A stretch of 64,000 bases of DNA, from positions 21,645,730-21,709,729 of the forward strand of contig NC_082697.1 in assembly GCF_949987515.2 (NCBI RefSeq), written 5' to 3'. Below the pieces are notes generated by a model. It saw only the letters and a program-made list of their open reading frames with translations, made no database searches and was not told where the DNA came from. Below, piece after piece: positions 1-11,429 of this stretch (positions are counted from its first letter, which is position 1; every line of letters starts with the position of its first letter). A program made the position numbers and the translations under genes. Source of the stretch: Delphinus delphis. Taxonomy: Eukaryota; Chordata; Mammalia; Artiodactyla; Delphinidae.

Positions 1-84
1 TGAGATGTGCTTCTCTGATTTACAACCCAAAGAGCCCTAAGTAATGTATACCGGTTCCTTTATCTTTCCATTCAGGGATCTGGG

Positions 85-300
85 GATATGTGTATTAAGT
101 AATTAATTCATTCATCCATTCAACAAACATTTATTAGCACCCACTATGTAATAAGTACTGTGCAAGGGGCACAGTGTGGATACGGTGATAAACAAGATAC
201 AAGGGAGGCCTCAAAGGACTCACAATCCAGTTGGGAAGGCAGATAGGAAAGTAAATTAGTGCAATGAAGTGTGATGGAGTCGCAGAGAGAGACTGCGTGC
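85..300 (-). repeat. L2 LINE 3' end (antisense)
   Basis: TTCATCCATTCAACAAACAT then TATTAGCACCCACTATG, and AACAAGATACAAGGG. From 301 to 869 the sequence is G/A-rich and unassigned (perhaps degraded L2), with no gene. Confidence 0.8.
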
Positions 301-869
301 CAGAGAGAGAGAGGCGAGGCACCGCAGGGGAGGTGGGGTGCCCAGAGAAACAGGCTAAGAGACAGAAACAATGGCCGGCCCCCGGGACATGATGCTAAAC
401 GGTTGGGAGCGGGGTGGGGAGGTGGAAAGGAGTGAGAGAGGCAGAGGGAAGAAGAGGGATCTGAGTGCACAGCTGCAGCCGATTTGAAGATGGATTAGTG
501 CCTCCTCTGTTACTTAGTCCCCAGTGGACCTGGGGGTTTCCAAGAGGAGTAAGACAGGATCCTTCCCAGAGTGGCAGGGGAGCCAGAAACCCACAGACAA
601 GAGCACAGGGATAGTATAGAGGCTGGGACTAGAGGTCTGTCCACTGAGATACGGAGGGGGTGGCCAATTCTAACTGGGCGAGGGAATGTCAGACAAATTT
701 TCTTATAAAAATCTATCTAAGTTGGGTCTTGGAAATGAAGGTGAGGTGATCAGGGATGGAGAGTGAATTCCAGGTAGGGTTTTAGGGGTAAGGGTGGGCT
801 GGGGCACGCGGCTGTGGACAGAGTAGCCCCAGGCAGACAGACTGAGAGCAAATCCCAGTCTGAGGCTGC

Positions 870-1190
870 TTCGTGTGGGTTTTCCTCAAAGCAGATCCTG
901 AGACAAGAATTTACGTGCGAGCGATGTATCTGGGAGGTGACCCCACAACAGTGAGGGGCGTGAGACCGGGAATGGAAGGGAAGGAAGCCAGTGCAGGGAG
1001 TGTTCATGAGTGGGCAGCTGCTGTGGGCAACTGGACCCCAGTCCTGCTGGGGACCCTCGAGAGCGTGGGCAGAACAGGCTGCAGAACTGTCTCTGGTGGG
1101 TGGAGCGAGGAAGCTGGAATCCTGCCCTCCCTGAAGTAGGGCTGTCCCAGAGGTTTTAACTCCCTGCATGTCCTGCCTGCCCCTGCGTCC
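870..1190 (+). repeat. Interspersed repeat 'family A' (unassigned)
   Basis: AGCAGATCCTGAGACAAGAA then TATCTGGGAGGTGACCCCAC and AAGGAAGCCAGTGCAGGGAG. It is the most complete sense copy of this family. Confidence 0.7.
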
Positions 1191-1194
1191 ACTG

Positions 1195-1352
1195 TTCGTC
1201 AACTGTGTGCACTTAGCCTCTCTGTGCCTTGGTTTTCTGATCTGTAAAATGGGGCTGATAATGGTACCTCCTGCACAGGAATCATGTGGATGTAAAATGC
1301 TTAGCACAGGGCCTTGGAAGTGGCTCAGACAATAGTCACCATTATCATCTTT
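1195..1352 (+). repeat. MIR SINE
   Basis: CTCTCTGTGCCTTGGTTTTC then TGATCTGTAAAATGGGGC and TGTAAAATGCTTAGCACA. Confidence 0.9.
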
Positions 1353-1880
1353 AGGGAACCGTGAATGGTTCGCAGGGCTGGAATAGAAGGTGGAGGACAG
1401 GGAGAAATGAGTCAGGAGGAGGAAGCAGGGATGGAACAGGACTTGTCAAGGGCCTTGATTATCAGCACAGATGTCAAAGTCTGAACCAGAGCTAATGAGG
1501 GGAAGGGGCAGGACTTGGAGGCAGACAGAGCAGAAGGAGTTCAGGAAGGCTCACTGAACATGACCTGGGCCGGTCGTTCGTTCACGTTCATTCACAAAGA
1601 ATGGCTCCATGACTTCTCTGTACAAAGCACTCTCCTGGAAGGTGAGTCCTGGCCTGCAACGATCTCTGAGTTTCTCTTGAGCAGAAATAATAAGTTGGGT
1701 AAAAGCCATCAGAACGGCCATCAGAACGGGACAAATGAGCTGAGGGACCTTGGGAGAGGGAAGCGTTGCTTCTGGAAGGAGAGGTCAGGAGATGCTTCTT
1801 GCAGGGAGAGGGGTGGTAAATAGGACATGGGCCTTATGGGAAGGACAGAGCTATGGACAGGTGAAGTGAGCAAAGGCCTA
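1353..1880 (-). repeat. L2 fragments (antisense), weak
   Basis: GGGCCTTGATTATCAGCACA (1450) and TTCGTTCACGTTCATTCACA (1575). The interval 1,881-2,139 shows nothing clear. Confidence 0.4.
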
Positions 1881-2139
1881 GCCTAAGTAAGGGCAGAGAG
1901 GTGGGAATTTACAGGCAGCGCGGAAGGAGGGGCACGTGGGTCAGTGTGACTGTACCTCTGACATGCAGACCTCACTGGGTAACCCTCTTTGGAATCAGAG
2001 TTCTTTTGTCATGTCCAATTCGAGACTATATTTGACTTTAAGAGTGTGATAGCACATGGTGCTGGTGAGGCTGTGAGGGAAACGGCCCCTCTCCCCTCCA
2101 AATGTCAGCAGTGGACATTGTACAAACCCTATAGGGGTA

Positions 2140-2990
2140 GGTGGGTTGGTTTCCCAGAAGCAGATGAGGATTCCTGTGCACATGACTTATTAAGGGAGTG
2201 CTCCCTGGGAAGACCGGAAAGGATGGGGGGGAAGCAAGACAGGGAAGGGAGGAAGCCAAGCAAGATGCATGTATCAGTCACCTATTGCTGCATAACAAAT
2301 TTCCCTAAATTAGAATCTGAAAGCATCAACGTTTATTATCTCATAGTTTCTGTTAGTCAGGAATCTAGGAATGGCTTAGCTGGATGGTTTAGCCCAGGGT
2401 CTCTCAGGAGGATGCTGTCAAGGTGCTGGCAAGGGCTGCAGGTATCTCAGGGCTTGACTGAGGGAGGATCCACTTCTAAACTCATTCCTGTAAGTGTTGA
2501 CAGGCCTCAGGTCCTCACTGGAGGCTGGCCAGAGACGTCAGCTCCCTGGCACATGGACCACTCTGTAGGGCTGCTCAGAACATGGCAGAGTGAGAGATCT
2601 GAAAGAGAGCAGGGGCAAGAGAGAGCTCCCAAAACAGAAGCCACAGTCTTCTTATAACCTACTCTTGGAAGTGATGTCACGTCACAGTCTAGACTCAAAA
2701 GGTGGGCCTCACACAAGGGTATAACTACCAGGAGGTGAGCATCTTAGAGGCTGCTTGCCACAGTGAGACTTTAGGCAAAACTCCAGCCTCAGCCTGGTCC
2801 CATGGGGAGCTCTGGAGTATAAATTACATGTCAGAGTGTGTCCAGCCTCAAGACATGAGAACTGGGCTTTCATACTACTGGGCCAGTCATTGACTAGTCC
2901 CCCCAGGTGGGACTTACATCCAGGCATTTCAGTTGTTTTATGGGTAAAGCAGTTCCAGTAGCCTATGGACAGGCCGCTAAAGAAAGTCAC
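2140..2990 (+). repeat. Interspersed repeat 'family A', split by an LTR
   Basis: TTTCCCAGAAGCAGATGAGG on the left and CCATGGGGAGCTCTGGAGTA on the right. The antisense copy at 26900-27200 contains both halves without the LTR. Confidence 0.65.
2270..2762 (+). repeat. Solitary ancient LTR, 493 bp
   Basis: Starts TGTATCAGTCACCTATTGCT and ends GAGGCTGCTTGCCACA, i.e. TG...CA termini. The text matches a common mammalian solo LTR family whose name I cannot assign with certainty (ERVL/MaLR class likely). No internal retroviral gene is attached. Confidence 0.7.
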
Positions 2991-3130
2991 AGGTGTGAAC
3001 TATTAGAAGCAAAGCACACAAAAGTTGGAGCACTTACACCAAACCAGTAAAAGAGATCCAAGGAGATCATGGTAGAGCGCCAACAGTGTCCCCTACAAGG
3101 GATCCTTCGGAAACATTTATCAACATAAAT

Positions 3131-3540
3131 GATGATAAATCTCACATCTAGAAATTTCTCCTACAAATACACTGAAGAAAGAGCCGAAATACTTATTAGT
3201 AGGGTCTGGTTAGGTAAATTACGGCCCATTTACACACTGGATTATTATATAGCTGTTAAAAGAACTAATATGAAAAGATCTCCCAGACACATCATTAAGT
3301 GAAAAAAGCAAGGTGTAAAATATTGACTGTGTTGGAGAGAAAGGAATAATTTGTACATATCCGTGCTTGCAAAGGGATGGAAGTTTTCAGGTAAAGTAAA
3401 CAAATTATTATCAGTGAGAGGGAAGCCTGGGAGCCTGGGGTGGGAGAGAGACTTTTTCATTCTGTGTCATTGGTAATAACTGAATATTTAACTGTGTGCC
3501 TATATTTCTTTTGTAATAATTTTGAAACTAGTTTCCAAAT
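3131..3540 (+). repeat. L1M LINE 3' end
   Basis: CTAGAAATTTCTCCTACAAA, AAAGATCTCCCAGACACATC and AAGTGAAAAAAGCAAGGTGT. The interval 3,541-3,782 is unassigned. Confidence 0.85.
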
Positions 3541-3782
3541 GAAAGAGAGTGAATCTGGAAACTCAAGTCCCTGGAAGCCACATGTATGTTTATGACTCTT
3601 CGAGTCGCCTGACCCTGATGCTCTGAGAACCCAAGAGAAGTGGTTTCCACACCACCCAGCGTTGTCACTGGGAAATGTCTGATTTGGTTCAATGAGATTG
3701 TATCATCTATCTAATTTGTTTCTGCTTCGTGTTTTATAATTTACTCCGAAGATTAGATTGTATTTTATATTTCACTCTAAAA

Positions 3783-3990
3783 TTTTTTTTTTTTTTTGGC
3801 GGTACGCAGGCCTCTCACTGTTGTGGCCTCTCCCGTTGCGGAGCACAGGCGCCGGACGCACAGGCCCAGAGGCCATGGCTTACGGACCCAGCCGCTCCGC
3901 GGCATGTGGGATCTTCCCGGACCGGGGCACGAACCCGTGTCCCCTGCATCGGCAGGCAGACTCTCAACCACTGCAACACCAGGGAAGCCC
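3783..3990 (-). mobile_element. CHR-2-type SINE
   Basis: Antisense copy from T16 to AACACCAGGGAAGCCC. CACTCTAAA at 3773-3781 and 3991-3999 is the target-site duplication. Confidence 0.97.
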
Positions 3991-4202
3991 CACTCTAAAT
4001 TTTTTATAATAGCAGTTGGCCAAAAGCATGAAAGATCTGATTTTGACAGCTTTGTAAATTACCAGCCTGCACCAGCCTGTTCCTGTCTTGCTCTGTCCAG
4101 GTCGTCCTCCCCACAGCCACCTCCAGAGCTCTAAGGAGCAAATCCAATCCCACGACTCCCACAGCCGCTGAAAGCTCCCCAGGACCCCCTGCTGCCCTCA
4201 GC

Positions 4203-4425
4203 ATAAGTAATAATAACAAGGGCATCCATTGCCTGAGCACTGACCATGGCCCAAGACCTGCTTTACATGGATTGTCTCTCTGAGTTTTCACAAAGACCCA
4301 GGGAGGCAGAGATCATCTGAACCATTTGAAAGGTGAGGAAATGGAGCCACAGAGAGGTGACGTCATTTTCTGAGTTCACACGCCAGCATCTGGCTGAGCC
4401 CAAATCCAAAATCCTATTTGGCTTA
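4203..4425 (-). repeat. MIR SINE
   Basis: GGTGAGGAAATGGAGCCACA then GAGAGGTGACGTC. The interval 3,991-4,202 shows nothing. Confidence 0.85.
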
Positions 4426-4429
4426 AAGG

Positions 4430-5410
4430 GCCGGATGTGGGTTGAGAAAAGCACAATCAGGGCTGGAGAGGTCAGTAGGACCAGATCATGAAGTGTCTTC
4501 AGTACCAAGGCTGGGGATAATGGGAACCAAGGAAGGGTCTATCCCGAATCCTCTAGTCTTTGTTTAGAATGAGCCCTGGTGCCCCCTTAAGGCCTTCATG
4601 GTCACTTCCCTCCAAAAAGTGTTTCCTGGTTTTCTAGCCTGTAGGTATTCATTCATTCACTTATTCATTCATTTATTCATTCATTCAACAAATGAATGTG
4701 CCAGAAACTTGACACTTGAATGTGTCAAGTCTAGGGACACAGACCCACATCAGATATGGTCCTCCCTCTAGAAACTCAGTGTCCATCAGCAGCGACAACT
4801 CAGGGATGCATGTTTTGGGCTGGAGGAGGTCCAGGGGGTTGCAGGAGCACAGAGGAAATACCTATACAGTCTAGGGAATGGAGTCAGGGTCTAGGAAGAC
4901 TTCCGGAGGAGGCGTTGCCTCACTGAGCTCTGAAAGCAGCAGATAATGAGATAAAATGAGGGAGCGTGGTGGGAAAATGGGAAGAAAGAGCAAAAGCCAC
5001 ATCATCTGCAAAGGCCTGGAGGAGAGATGGAGGGAGAGACTTTGAACTGTTTACTATCCATCCCCGTACTGTGCCTAGAACAGCATTAGGCACATAGTAG
5101 ATGCTTAAGATCTGTTGAGTAAATAGAGCACGGCACGTTCAGAGAACAGCCAGTGATTCAGGGCAGCTAAACTATAACTTGCAAGGCAAGGAGAAGTCAG
5201 GCACAGGCTGGAGGGGTCAGATTAGGAAAGGTCTTGAATGTTAAGTTAAAAATTGTGAGCCATTAAGGGGTTTTAATTAAGGGGGAGGAGATTGCTTGGT
5301 TGGATTCGTTTTTGAAAGACCATGATGTGCAAAATAAACTGGAAGGGACAAGCCTGGAGGCAGGCAGACCAGGGTGGAGGCTGGTGTTGTCATTCAGATA
5401 AGAAAAGATG
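4430..5410 (-). repeat. L2 LINE fragments (antisense)
   Basis: GGACCAGATCATGAAGTGTC (4478), ATTCATTCATTCAACAAATG (4674) and GGTCAGATTAGGAAAGGTCT (5214). The (ATTC)n at 4646-4690 is the L2 end. A short sense L2/MIR end sits at 5045-5125. Confidence 0.75.
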
Positions 5411-5427
5411 ATTTAGAATCTTACCTT

Positions 5428-5610
5428 CTAACCAGCTACTACACCGTCCACCAGCCTACTCAGGTTTATCGAGAACCCCAGAACCTTGTCCAGATCAGAT
5501 CCATCTCCAGGTTGGACTTTTAAACAGCACAGAAGGGATCTAGACATCACCTTCCTAGATCCAGGCACTATACTCCTAGTAATGCAGCCAAGGATGGCAC
5601 TCATGTCCAC
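5428..5610 (-). repeat. Possible CR1/L3 LINE remnant
   Basis: One minus-strand frame reads SAILGCITRSIVPGSRKVM, similar in kind to the C-terminal reverse-transcriptase region of CR1-like LINEs. The match is from memory of the motif and is weak. Confidence 0.35.
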
Positions 5611-6517
5611 GTAAGCATGAGGTCTTTTTCACGCGTTTCTAGTTAACCGAGGTGTAAACAGAAGCTGCTCTAGGTATTTCAAGCAAAGAAGAAATTGAAG
5701 GCATGAAATTTATAACAAAGGTGCTGGGATGGGGGAGCAGAGGAAAAAAAGCTCACCCGAAGCTGCTACCACTTGGAGTTGAGTAGCCACAGGTGCTGCC
5801 ACTGTCACCAGGCAGAAGCCACCACCATGGTCACTACTGAAACTATTGGCACTGCTGGAGCCCATGTTAGTCAGTGGTCGACTGAAGTTGTCTGTTGCTG
5901 CCACTGCTACGTTTAATCTCCTGCTAGGACCTCCCATGAACAGAACCTACTAGCCCCAGCTGACGGAATCATCTGAGAAATGTAGGTTGCAGGCTTCTAG
6001 CCCTGTCAATAGCAAGAGAGCAGAGAGGGGTGAGGTGGGACGGAGAGCCAACAGCAAATAGTTGGCCCACAAGACCTCTTCAGCCATCAAAGCTAATAAC
6101 ATAAGAACCCCTCTGATAACATCAAACAGAAGTGGATGGATTTATATCAGTTATAGCACCAAGGTGGGAGCCAGACAAATCTTTGGTATGGGGGAGTCCT
6201 CAGGACCAGCATTTTCTGACGTTTAAGGAGCAGCAGAACCTTTTCCCAGCTGTGGCAGCTGCATGTATCCCAGAGAGCGGCTCTAGTTGAGGTCGAGAGG
6301 GGACGTGTCACCCACACATCCAGTCCCCTCTCCGCAGCTGGCCCCCTCCTCACCATCGTCCTCCTGCCAAGCCCCTCAAGGGACTTCACATAACCACCTG
6401 ACTCTGAGGGACTGACTTGTGTCCAGGTCTTAACTTATAAAGATGACTGAGGGACGGCATGTCATTGAAAGAAGAATTTATTACTTACAATTCCCGGGAG
6501 AAGGGAGCACACCACAC
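5611..6517. other. Unassigned interval
   Basis: No gene. 5930-6060 (GGAATCATCTGAGAAATGTA, then TTGCAGGCTTCTAGCC) resembles an old multi-copy element whose family I cannot name. Confidence 0.3.
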
Positions 6518-6747
6518 CAGGGGTCCCCAACCCCTGGGCCGCGGAGGGTACCGGTCTGTGGCCTGTTAGGAAGCCGGCCACACAGCAGGAGGTGAGCGGC
6601 GGGTGAGCAAGTGAAGCTCCCCAGCGCTCCCCAGCGCTCGCATCACCACCTGAAACATCTCACCCCACCGCATCCCCTGCCCCCGTCTGTGGAAAAATTG
6701 TCTTCCACGAAACTGGTCCCTGGTGCCAAAAAGGCTGGGGGCTGCTG
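6518..6747. mobile_element. hAT-type nonautonomous DNA transposon, internally deleted
   Basis: CAGGGGTCCCCAACCCCTGG at one end and GCTGGGGGCTGCTG at the other are imperfect inverted termini. GAGGTGAGCGGCGGGTGAGC is interior. ACCACAC flanks on both sides (6511-6517; 6749-6755). An internal local duplication CTCCCCAGCG occurs at 6616-6637. Confidence 0.8.
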
Positions 6748-7689
6748 TACCACACCACACGGGGCTACACGAGGAAGGGCCAGGTTTGGTCAGGAGGCGG
6801 GAGCTAGGGGAAGACAGAGGCCACAGCCTTTACTGGGCCTTCTACGGGAAGGGCAGGTGGCCAGAGAAGACGGCTTATGACTGGTTACTTTGAATAATTC
6901 CAGTGGGCTTTGGGGCATAGGGGCTGTCCCTAGCTGTCTGGTACTTGGCCCTGGGTGGATTTAGGGCAGGGGAAATACTGGCTTGTTGTGTGAGGGCTAG
7001 CTAAAGGAGGTAGTTCAGAGTATGGGCTCTGGATCCCAGAGGAGCTGTAAACAACTTTGGCCATAGTTTGGCCCTGTGACTAATGGATGCCAAAAAGACA
7101 AATTCAGAATCTCAGAAAACGGATTTAGAAGAAAAACCCATTAGAAAACCTCTGATCTTCTCTTGTTTTCACACATACAGCCATTTTACAGATGGGAAAG
7201 GGTAAAGGACCTCCCCAAAGTTTCACACTGAGTTTGATTTGAGACGAGGACTTGGGCCACCCGTTGTCTCTCAGTCCATACCCTCTCCCTGACTCCTTCA
7301 GGCTGGTAAGTGTTGGGGCGTATCTGCAAGGCTAGATAAATATTTCCCCTTACATGGCTTGCCCTTCCTTCTCCATGCCAGCTGTCTGCACTGAGCCTCC
7401 AGCCCTGTCAGATTTCTTGCCCCTCCCCAAACTAGCTGAGTTCCACTGGGCAGCAGATGCGAAATCACCTCTGCATTGGTGGGTTCTGTATCAACATGGC
7501 TCCAGCTCTGGGACATCTGAGTCCAAACAAGCAAGCTGCAGGGACATGCACAATACTGGACCACTGTTCATCAGGCCTTTCCTGCCCACCTCTCCTGGAG
7601 AGGTGGTCTTCCCTTGACCCCTTCACACACATGCACAAACGCGCGCACACACACACACCCCACTCCCACTGTGTTCTCATCCCTCAGAC
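6748..7689. other. Mostly unassigned interval
   Basis: 6,440-7,015 around the DNA transposon may be part of an older, unrecognised repeat. A weak antisense MIR phrase is at 7,185-7,260 (CCATTTTACAGATGGGAAAG). No gene. Confidence 0.3.
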
Positions 7690-7945
7690 CTCAGTTGTAA
7701 CGTCCGTTCCACAGAGAGGCCCCCCTTGACCACCCCATTAGGAATGCTGTCCTGCAGAATATGTCTCTCCCAGCACCTCTGTTTGTAATAATAAATACTG
7801 GTTGGTTGGTTTGTCTCCCCACTGGCGTTTAGCTTCCAGAGGAGGGAACCGTGTCTGTCTGATTTCAACTTCATCTCCTGTGCCTGAAACACATCAGGTG
7901 CTCAATAAATGTGTTAAGTGAATGAGGGAATGAATGAATGGGTTG
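7690..7945 (+). repeat. L2 LINE 3' end
   Basis: TTCCAGAGGAGGGAACCGTG and GGTGCTCAATAAATGTGTTA then GAATGAATGAATGG. A CGCGCACACA-type alternating run at 7638-7658 lies to the left. Confidence 0.85.
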
Positions 7946-8129
7946 AGTAGATGAATGAGATTGGGGCTCGAAGAGGAGAAAGCATTCGGCACTGGCCGCC
8001 AGCTGCTGGAAGAGGCAAGGATAGATTCTGGGCTATTTCCCCTGCTCCCTCCCTCCACAGGAGCTCAGGCACCAGGGAGGGGATTCAACCTGGGTTGGGG
8101 GGGCCCCCTGTCCCCCACTACCCCCCACC

Positions 8130-8500
8130 CCGCCTGGAGTGTCCCATCCCGTCGGAATCGGAGGGCCCCCTCAGCGTCCCCCCTCCACCAGGAAAGGACG
8201 GGGGCGGTCGCTCGCCCCCCCCCCCCCGCCCCACCCCCGGCTCCCGCCCCGGCTCCACACCCCGCGCTGCAGGGGGAGGGAGAGCGCGTATCCCCCGCGC
8301 CCACCGATGCAGCAATTTGCAGCCCGACCTCAATTAGCCCCGAGACTAAGCTCGCCAATTACCGCGTCAATCACTGCGCCGGAGGCAGCGGAGGGAAGAA
8401 AAGGAGGGGGAAGAGCGAGGGGAGAGGGCCAGGCTGGAGCAGCCCGCTTGCCCTGAACTGGCTGAAACCGGTCGGGGCTCCCAGGGAAGAAGCTGCAGAG
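8130..8500. promoter_or_regulatory. Orphan CpG island with homeodomain-type motifs
   Basis: CpG-dense, G/C-rich non-repeat sequence (GGACGGGGGCGGTCGCTCGC, GAGCGCGTATCCCCCGCGCC). It is followed by AATTTGCAGCCCGACCTCAA then CTCGCCAATTACCGCGTCAA. No exon is recognised. A long open frame crosses it (7955-8671), as expected in such base composition. Confidence 0.55.
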
Positions 8501-8664
8501 TCCCCTTCCCCTCCGAGCCCACCTCAGAGCTTGGGTGACCTCTCTCATCACTATTTGGACTCCCCCCAGATGGAGGCTGGAGGGCCTCCTCCTACCAATC
8601 CCACCCACCTCCCCATGCCGCACTCCGCTCGGCCTCCACCAGCCTCAGTTTCCCCATCCACTAG

Positions 8665-8745
8665 ATTGTAAGCTTCGCGAAAGGGAGCCGGTATCTTGAC
8701 TGTCTCGCACACCCTAGACACTGGATAGCAAATAAATAGTGACAG
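8665..8745 (+). repeat. L2 fragment
   Basis: AGATTGTAAGCTTCGCGAAA then GGAGCCGGTATCTTGACTGT matches the L2 3' stretch. Confidence 0.75.
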
Positions 8746-8959
8746 AAATAAAAGAGCAGATCTGTTATATGGAAATCAAAATAATACCACAGAAGACAGT
8801 TGTGAGCGTAAAGCAAGATGTCTAGAAAATTATGGAGAATTGGTACACGGTGAATGCTTGAGAAATGCTGTTATCATCCATTTAGTCAACAACATCTGAA
8901 GGCACCACCTTTGTGCCAGGCTCTATGATTCCATTCCAACATGTGTTCAAGAACAAGCA

Positions 8960-9150
8960 AACTGCATCGTTGATACTAGACGTCAGAAACATGGTTACGG
9001 CCGACCACAAGGGAGGCTGCTGGAGGAATGGAAACATTATCTCAATCCAGGTGGTGGTATACATATGTAAAAGTCATTGAGCTGTACACTTCACGACCTG
9101 TATATTTTACTGGGTGTATGTTAGACCTCAATAAAAAATTTTTAAATAGA
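8960..9150 (+). repeat. L1M LINE 3' end
   Basis: ATTGAGCTGTACACTTCACG and GTTAGACCTCAATAAAAAAT. The interval 8,746-8,959 is unassigned apart from a MIR-like tail near 8,835-8,875. Confidence 0.8.
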
Positions 9151-9163
9151 AAAGTAACATATT

Positions 9164-9290
9164 GGACTTCCCTGGCGGTCCAGTGGTTAAGACTCTGCAC
9201 TTCCACTGCAGGGGGAACGGGTTCGATCCCTGGTCTGGGAACTAAGATCCCACACGCGGCGCAGCCAAAAAAGAAAGAAAGAAAGAAAGA
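9164..9290 (+). mobile_element. CHR-type SINE, short subfamily, (AAAG)n tail
   Basis: GGACTTCCCTGGCGGTCCAG start. The exact 13-bp target-site duplication AAAGTAACATATT is at 9151-9163 and 9291-9303. Confidence 0.97.
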
Positions 9291-9443
9291 AAAGTAACAT
9301 ATTCATATCTCTGGGCACCTTACAGCTCTACAAGTCCCCTTCATTTAGCCCCACTATCCCACACGAATTTTATATGGAAAATAAGAAGTCTTTTCTTCAT
9401 CGAGATTCTGAAACACAACTTAAAACAATATAAGTTAAACATT

Positions 9444-9654
9444 GGGCATCCCTGGTGGCGCAGTGGTTGAGAGTCCGCCTGCCGATGCAGGGGACACGGG
9501 TTCGTGCCCCGGTCCGGGAAGATGCCACATGCTGCGGAGCAGCTGGGCCCGTGAGCCATGGCCGCTGAGCCTGCGCGTCTGGAGCCTGTGCTCCGCAGCG
9601 GGAGAGGTCACAACAGTGAGAGGCCCGCATACCGCAAAAAAAAAAAAAAAAAAA
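9444..9654 (+). mobile_element. CHR-2-type SINE, full length
   Basis: GGGCATCCCTGGTGGCGCAG (A box TGGCGCAGTGG) and GGGTTCGTGCCCCGG (B box) begin a copy ending AGAGGCCCGCATACCGC plus 19 A. It is the cleanest sense copy in the window. Confidence 0.97.
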
Positions 9655-9699
9655 TTAAAATAAGCAAAGACAAGATCATGGGGACCCCAACCATCTCCT

Positions 9700-10260
9700 T
9701 TCACTGCCTCTGGAAAGCCTTTCTTCCCTGCTGAGCCCTCCAGGTATTCTCACCACCCCTGGGGTACTTTCTCAGAATAAGATGTGAATCAGAATCTGGT
9801 AGATTCAACAGAACTGCATCCTCTTAGAACAAAGAACAGTCTGGCATTTGGAACATAAAAGGCTTGCTTTCCCAGCAACTTTGCAAAAGTGATTTCTAGT
9901 ATTAATGGGTGGAAACTTCACCTGGATTGACCCCCTTTTCACAGGACTAATTATAGATTTATTAATATTTATGGACCTCTTGTCACAGCCAATAGCTCTT
10001 GTTTGAGGACATTAAACCTTATCTCACTACCTCCAGGAAGGGGCATTTGAAGCCAGCTCTAATTGGGTGACCCACAATCAAGATAGAAGGGGAAAAGTGA
10101 CAATAGCTCACCTGTTGCCATATATTAAAATACCATCTGCCCAGCTTAATGATTATCTTTAGAATTAATAATATTGCTAGCCCAGGTTTGGGCCCTAGTA
10201 GCAGGAAATTGTATTAAATACTTTGCTAAGAGCAATCAGCTTTTTGATAAGGCTAATGGC
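9700..10260. promoter_or_regulatory. Candidate conserved noncoding element with many homeodomain-type sites
   Basis: About 560 bp is non-repeat and AT-rich. It has TAAT/ATTA cores (GGACTAATTATAGATTTATT, GCTCTAATTGGGTGACCCAC, GAATTAATAATATTGC), a CACCTG E-box, AACAAAG (SOX-like) and CCAATAG. It lacks recognised repeats or open frames. The pattern is typical of developmental enhancers, but this is inference. Confidence 0.45.
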
Positions 10261-10364
10261 TGTGCCCCTGGCTGTTCCTCATCTCTGAGCTCTCTGTTTT
10301 CCTTCCCCAGCAGAAGGCCACTTTGTCCATATCACTTGTCATCTAATGTCAGCATCACCTGGTG

Positions 10365-10600
10365 CTGTCTCCTGATGGGGCTCCCACTGCCTCTCTCACC
10401 CTCCAATCCATCTTAGGTGCTGCAGTGAGATTTATCTTTGGAAGACGCAGCTCTGGCCCTGTCATGCCCCTACTCTACAATCTTCAGTGGCTCCCCATTG
10501 CCTACTGTATGAACGGGCATCTAGCCCTCCACCATCCAGCCCCAACTGCTCCATGCCTTGTTCCCTTTAAGGACCCAAATCTTTAGACACACTAGACAAT
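10365..10600 (+). repeat. L2 LINE fragment with ORF2 C-terminal remnant
   Basis: The plus-strand frame retains LQSILGAAVRFIFGR and LQWLPIAYC, the typical L2 reverse-transcriptase C-terminal phrases. Confidence 0.85.
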
Positions 10601-10654
10601 CATTTCTCTGTTCCCAGGGCACATGACTGGTTTCTGTGTTATTCAGAGAAGTAA

Positions 10655-11165
10655 CATGGGTTTGGGATTTGGACGACCTAGACTCAGATGCCGGTGCTAC
10701 CACTTTCTAGTCTGATCTTGTGCAAAATGCTCAACTACTTCGAGCCTCAATTGCCACATCAGCAAAATAGAGATAAAATGTTGTCTACCTCATATAGCTT
10801 GTTATAAGGATTGCATGTGACCAAGTAGGCCAAGTGCTTAGCCCAGGGTCTGGCATACCTCCAGAACAGGTGTGCAATTAATGTTTGCACCCAGCCTTTT
10901 TCTAATTCTGCAACTTTACATCCGTCTACCTGGAGTGCAGAGGAGTGCGGGGCTTCAGAGCTCAAGTAATTGAGAATTCAAATTCAGGCTTGAGTGACCT
11001 TGACAGATATCTTAATCTCTCTAAGCCTCAGTTTCTTCATCCATGAAATGGGTACAATAGTCCTAACTAATTACCACTATTATGAGCTTTAAATAACATA
11101 ATGCAGGTAAAACACAATACTACTGGCACATAGTAACCGCTTGATAAACATTAATTACATTGTTG
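10655..11165 (+). repeat. Two sense MIR SINEs (10655-10890, 10970-11165)
   Basis: First: GGTGCTACCACTTTCTAGTC and GGATTGCATGTGACC. Second: CTCTAAGCCTCAGTTTCTTC and CTGGCACATAGTAACCGC. Confidence 0.85.
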
Positions 11166-11184
11166 TTGCATTTGCAGTCATCAA

Positions 11185-11425
11185 AGCACCAGTCCAGTCA
11201 AAGTCCTTCTCCTCCAGGAAGCCCTCCCACGCCTCACCTTTTTCTGACTCTCTCTTGTAATGTTTTGTACTTTCCATGGGTCATTTGGATGCCTCCATAT
11301 TTGCCATCTCCCAAGTGGACTGAGTGCTCAGGGACTAAATCATGTCCAGCTCTGCACTCTCTCCCAAGACCCTTGGTACCTGGCATGAAGTTTGCCACAG
11401 AGCAGGCACTCAAATGTTGACTCAG
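11185..11425 (+). repeat. L2 LINE 3' end
   Basis: CTCCAGGAAGCCCTCCCACG and GCAGGCACTCAAATGTTGAC. Confidence 0.85.
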
Positions 11426-11429
11426 TAAT

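Noticed and set aside
1989..2657. 222-codon plus-strand open frame
   Set aside because: It runs across an unassigned stretch, family A and into the solitary LTR (2270-2762). No domain is recognisable and it has no splice or promoter context.
7955..8671. 238-codon plus-strand open frame, Pro/Ser-rich
   Set aside because: It lies in the G/C-rich orphan CpG island where stop codons are rare, and overlapping frames are open on both strands. There is no motif.
9444..9520. tRNA gene
   Set aside because: The A and B boxes belong to the tRNA-derived head of a CHR SINE. No cloverleaf with acceptor stem is complete.
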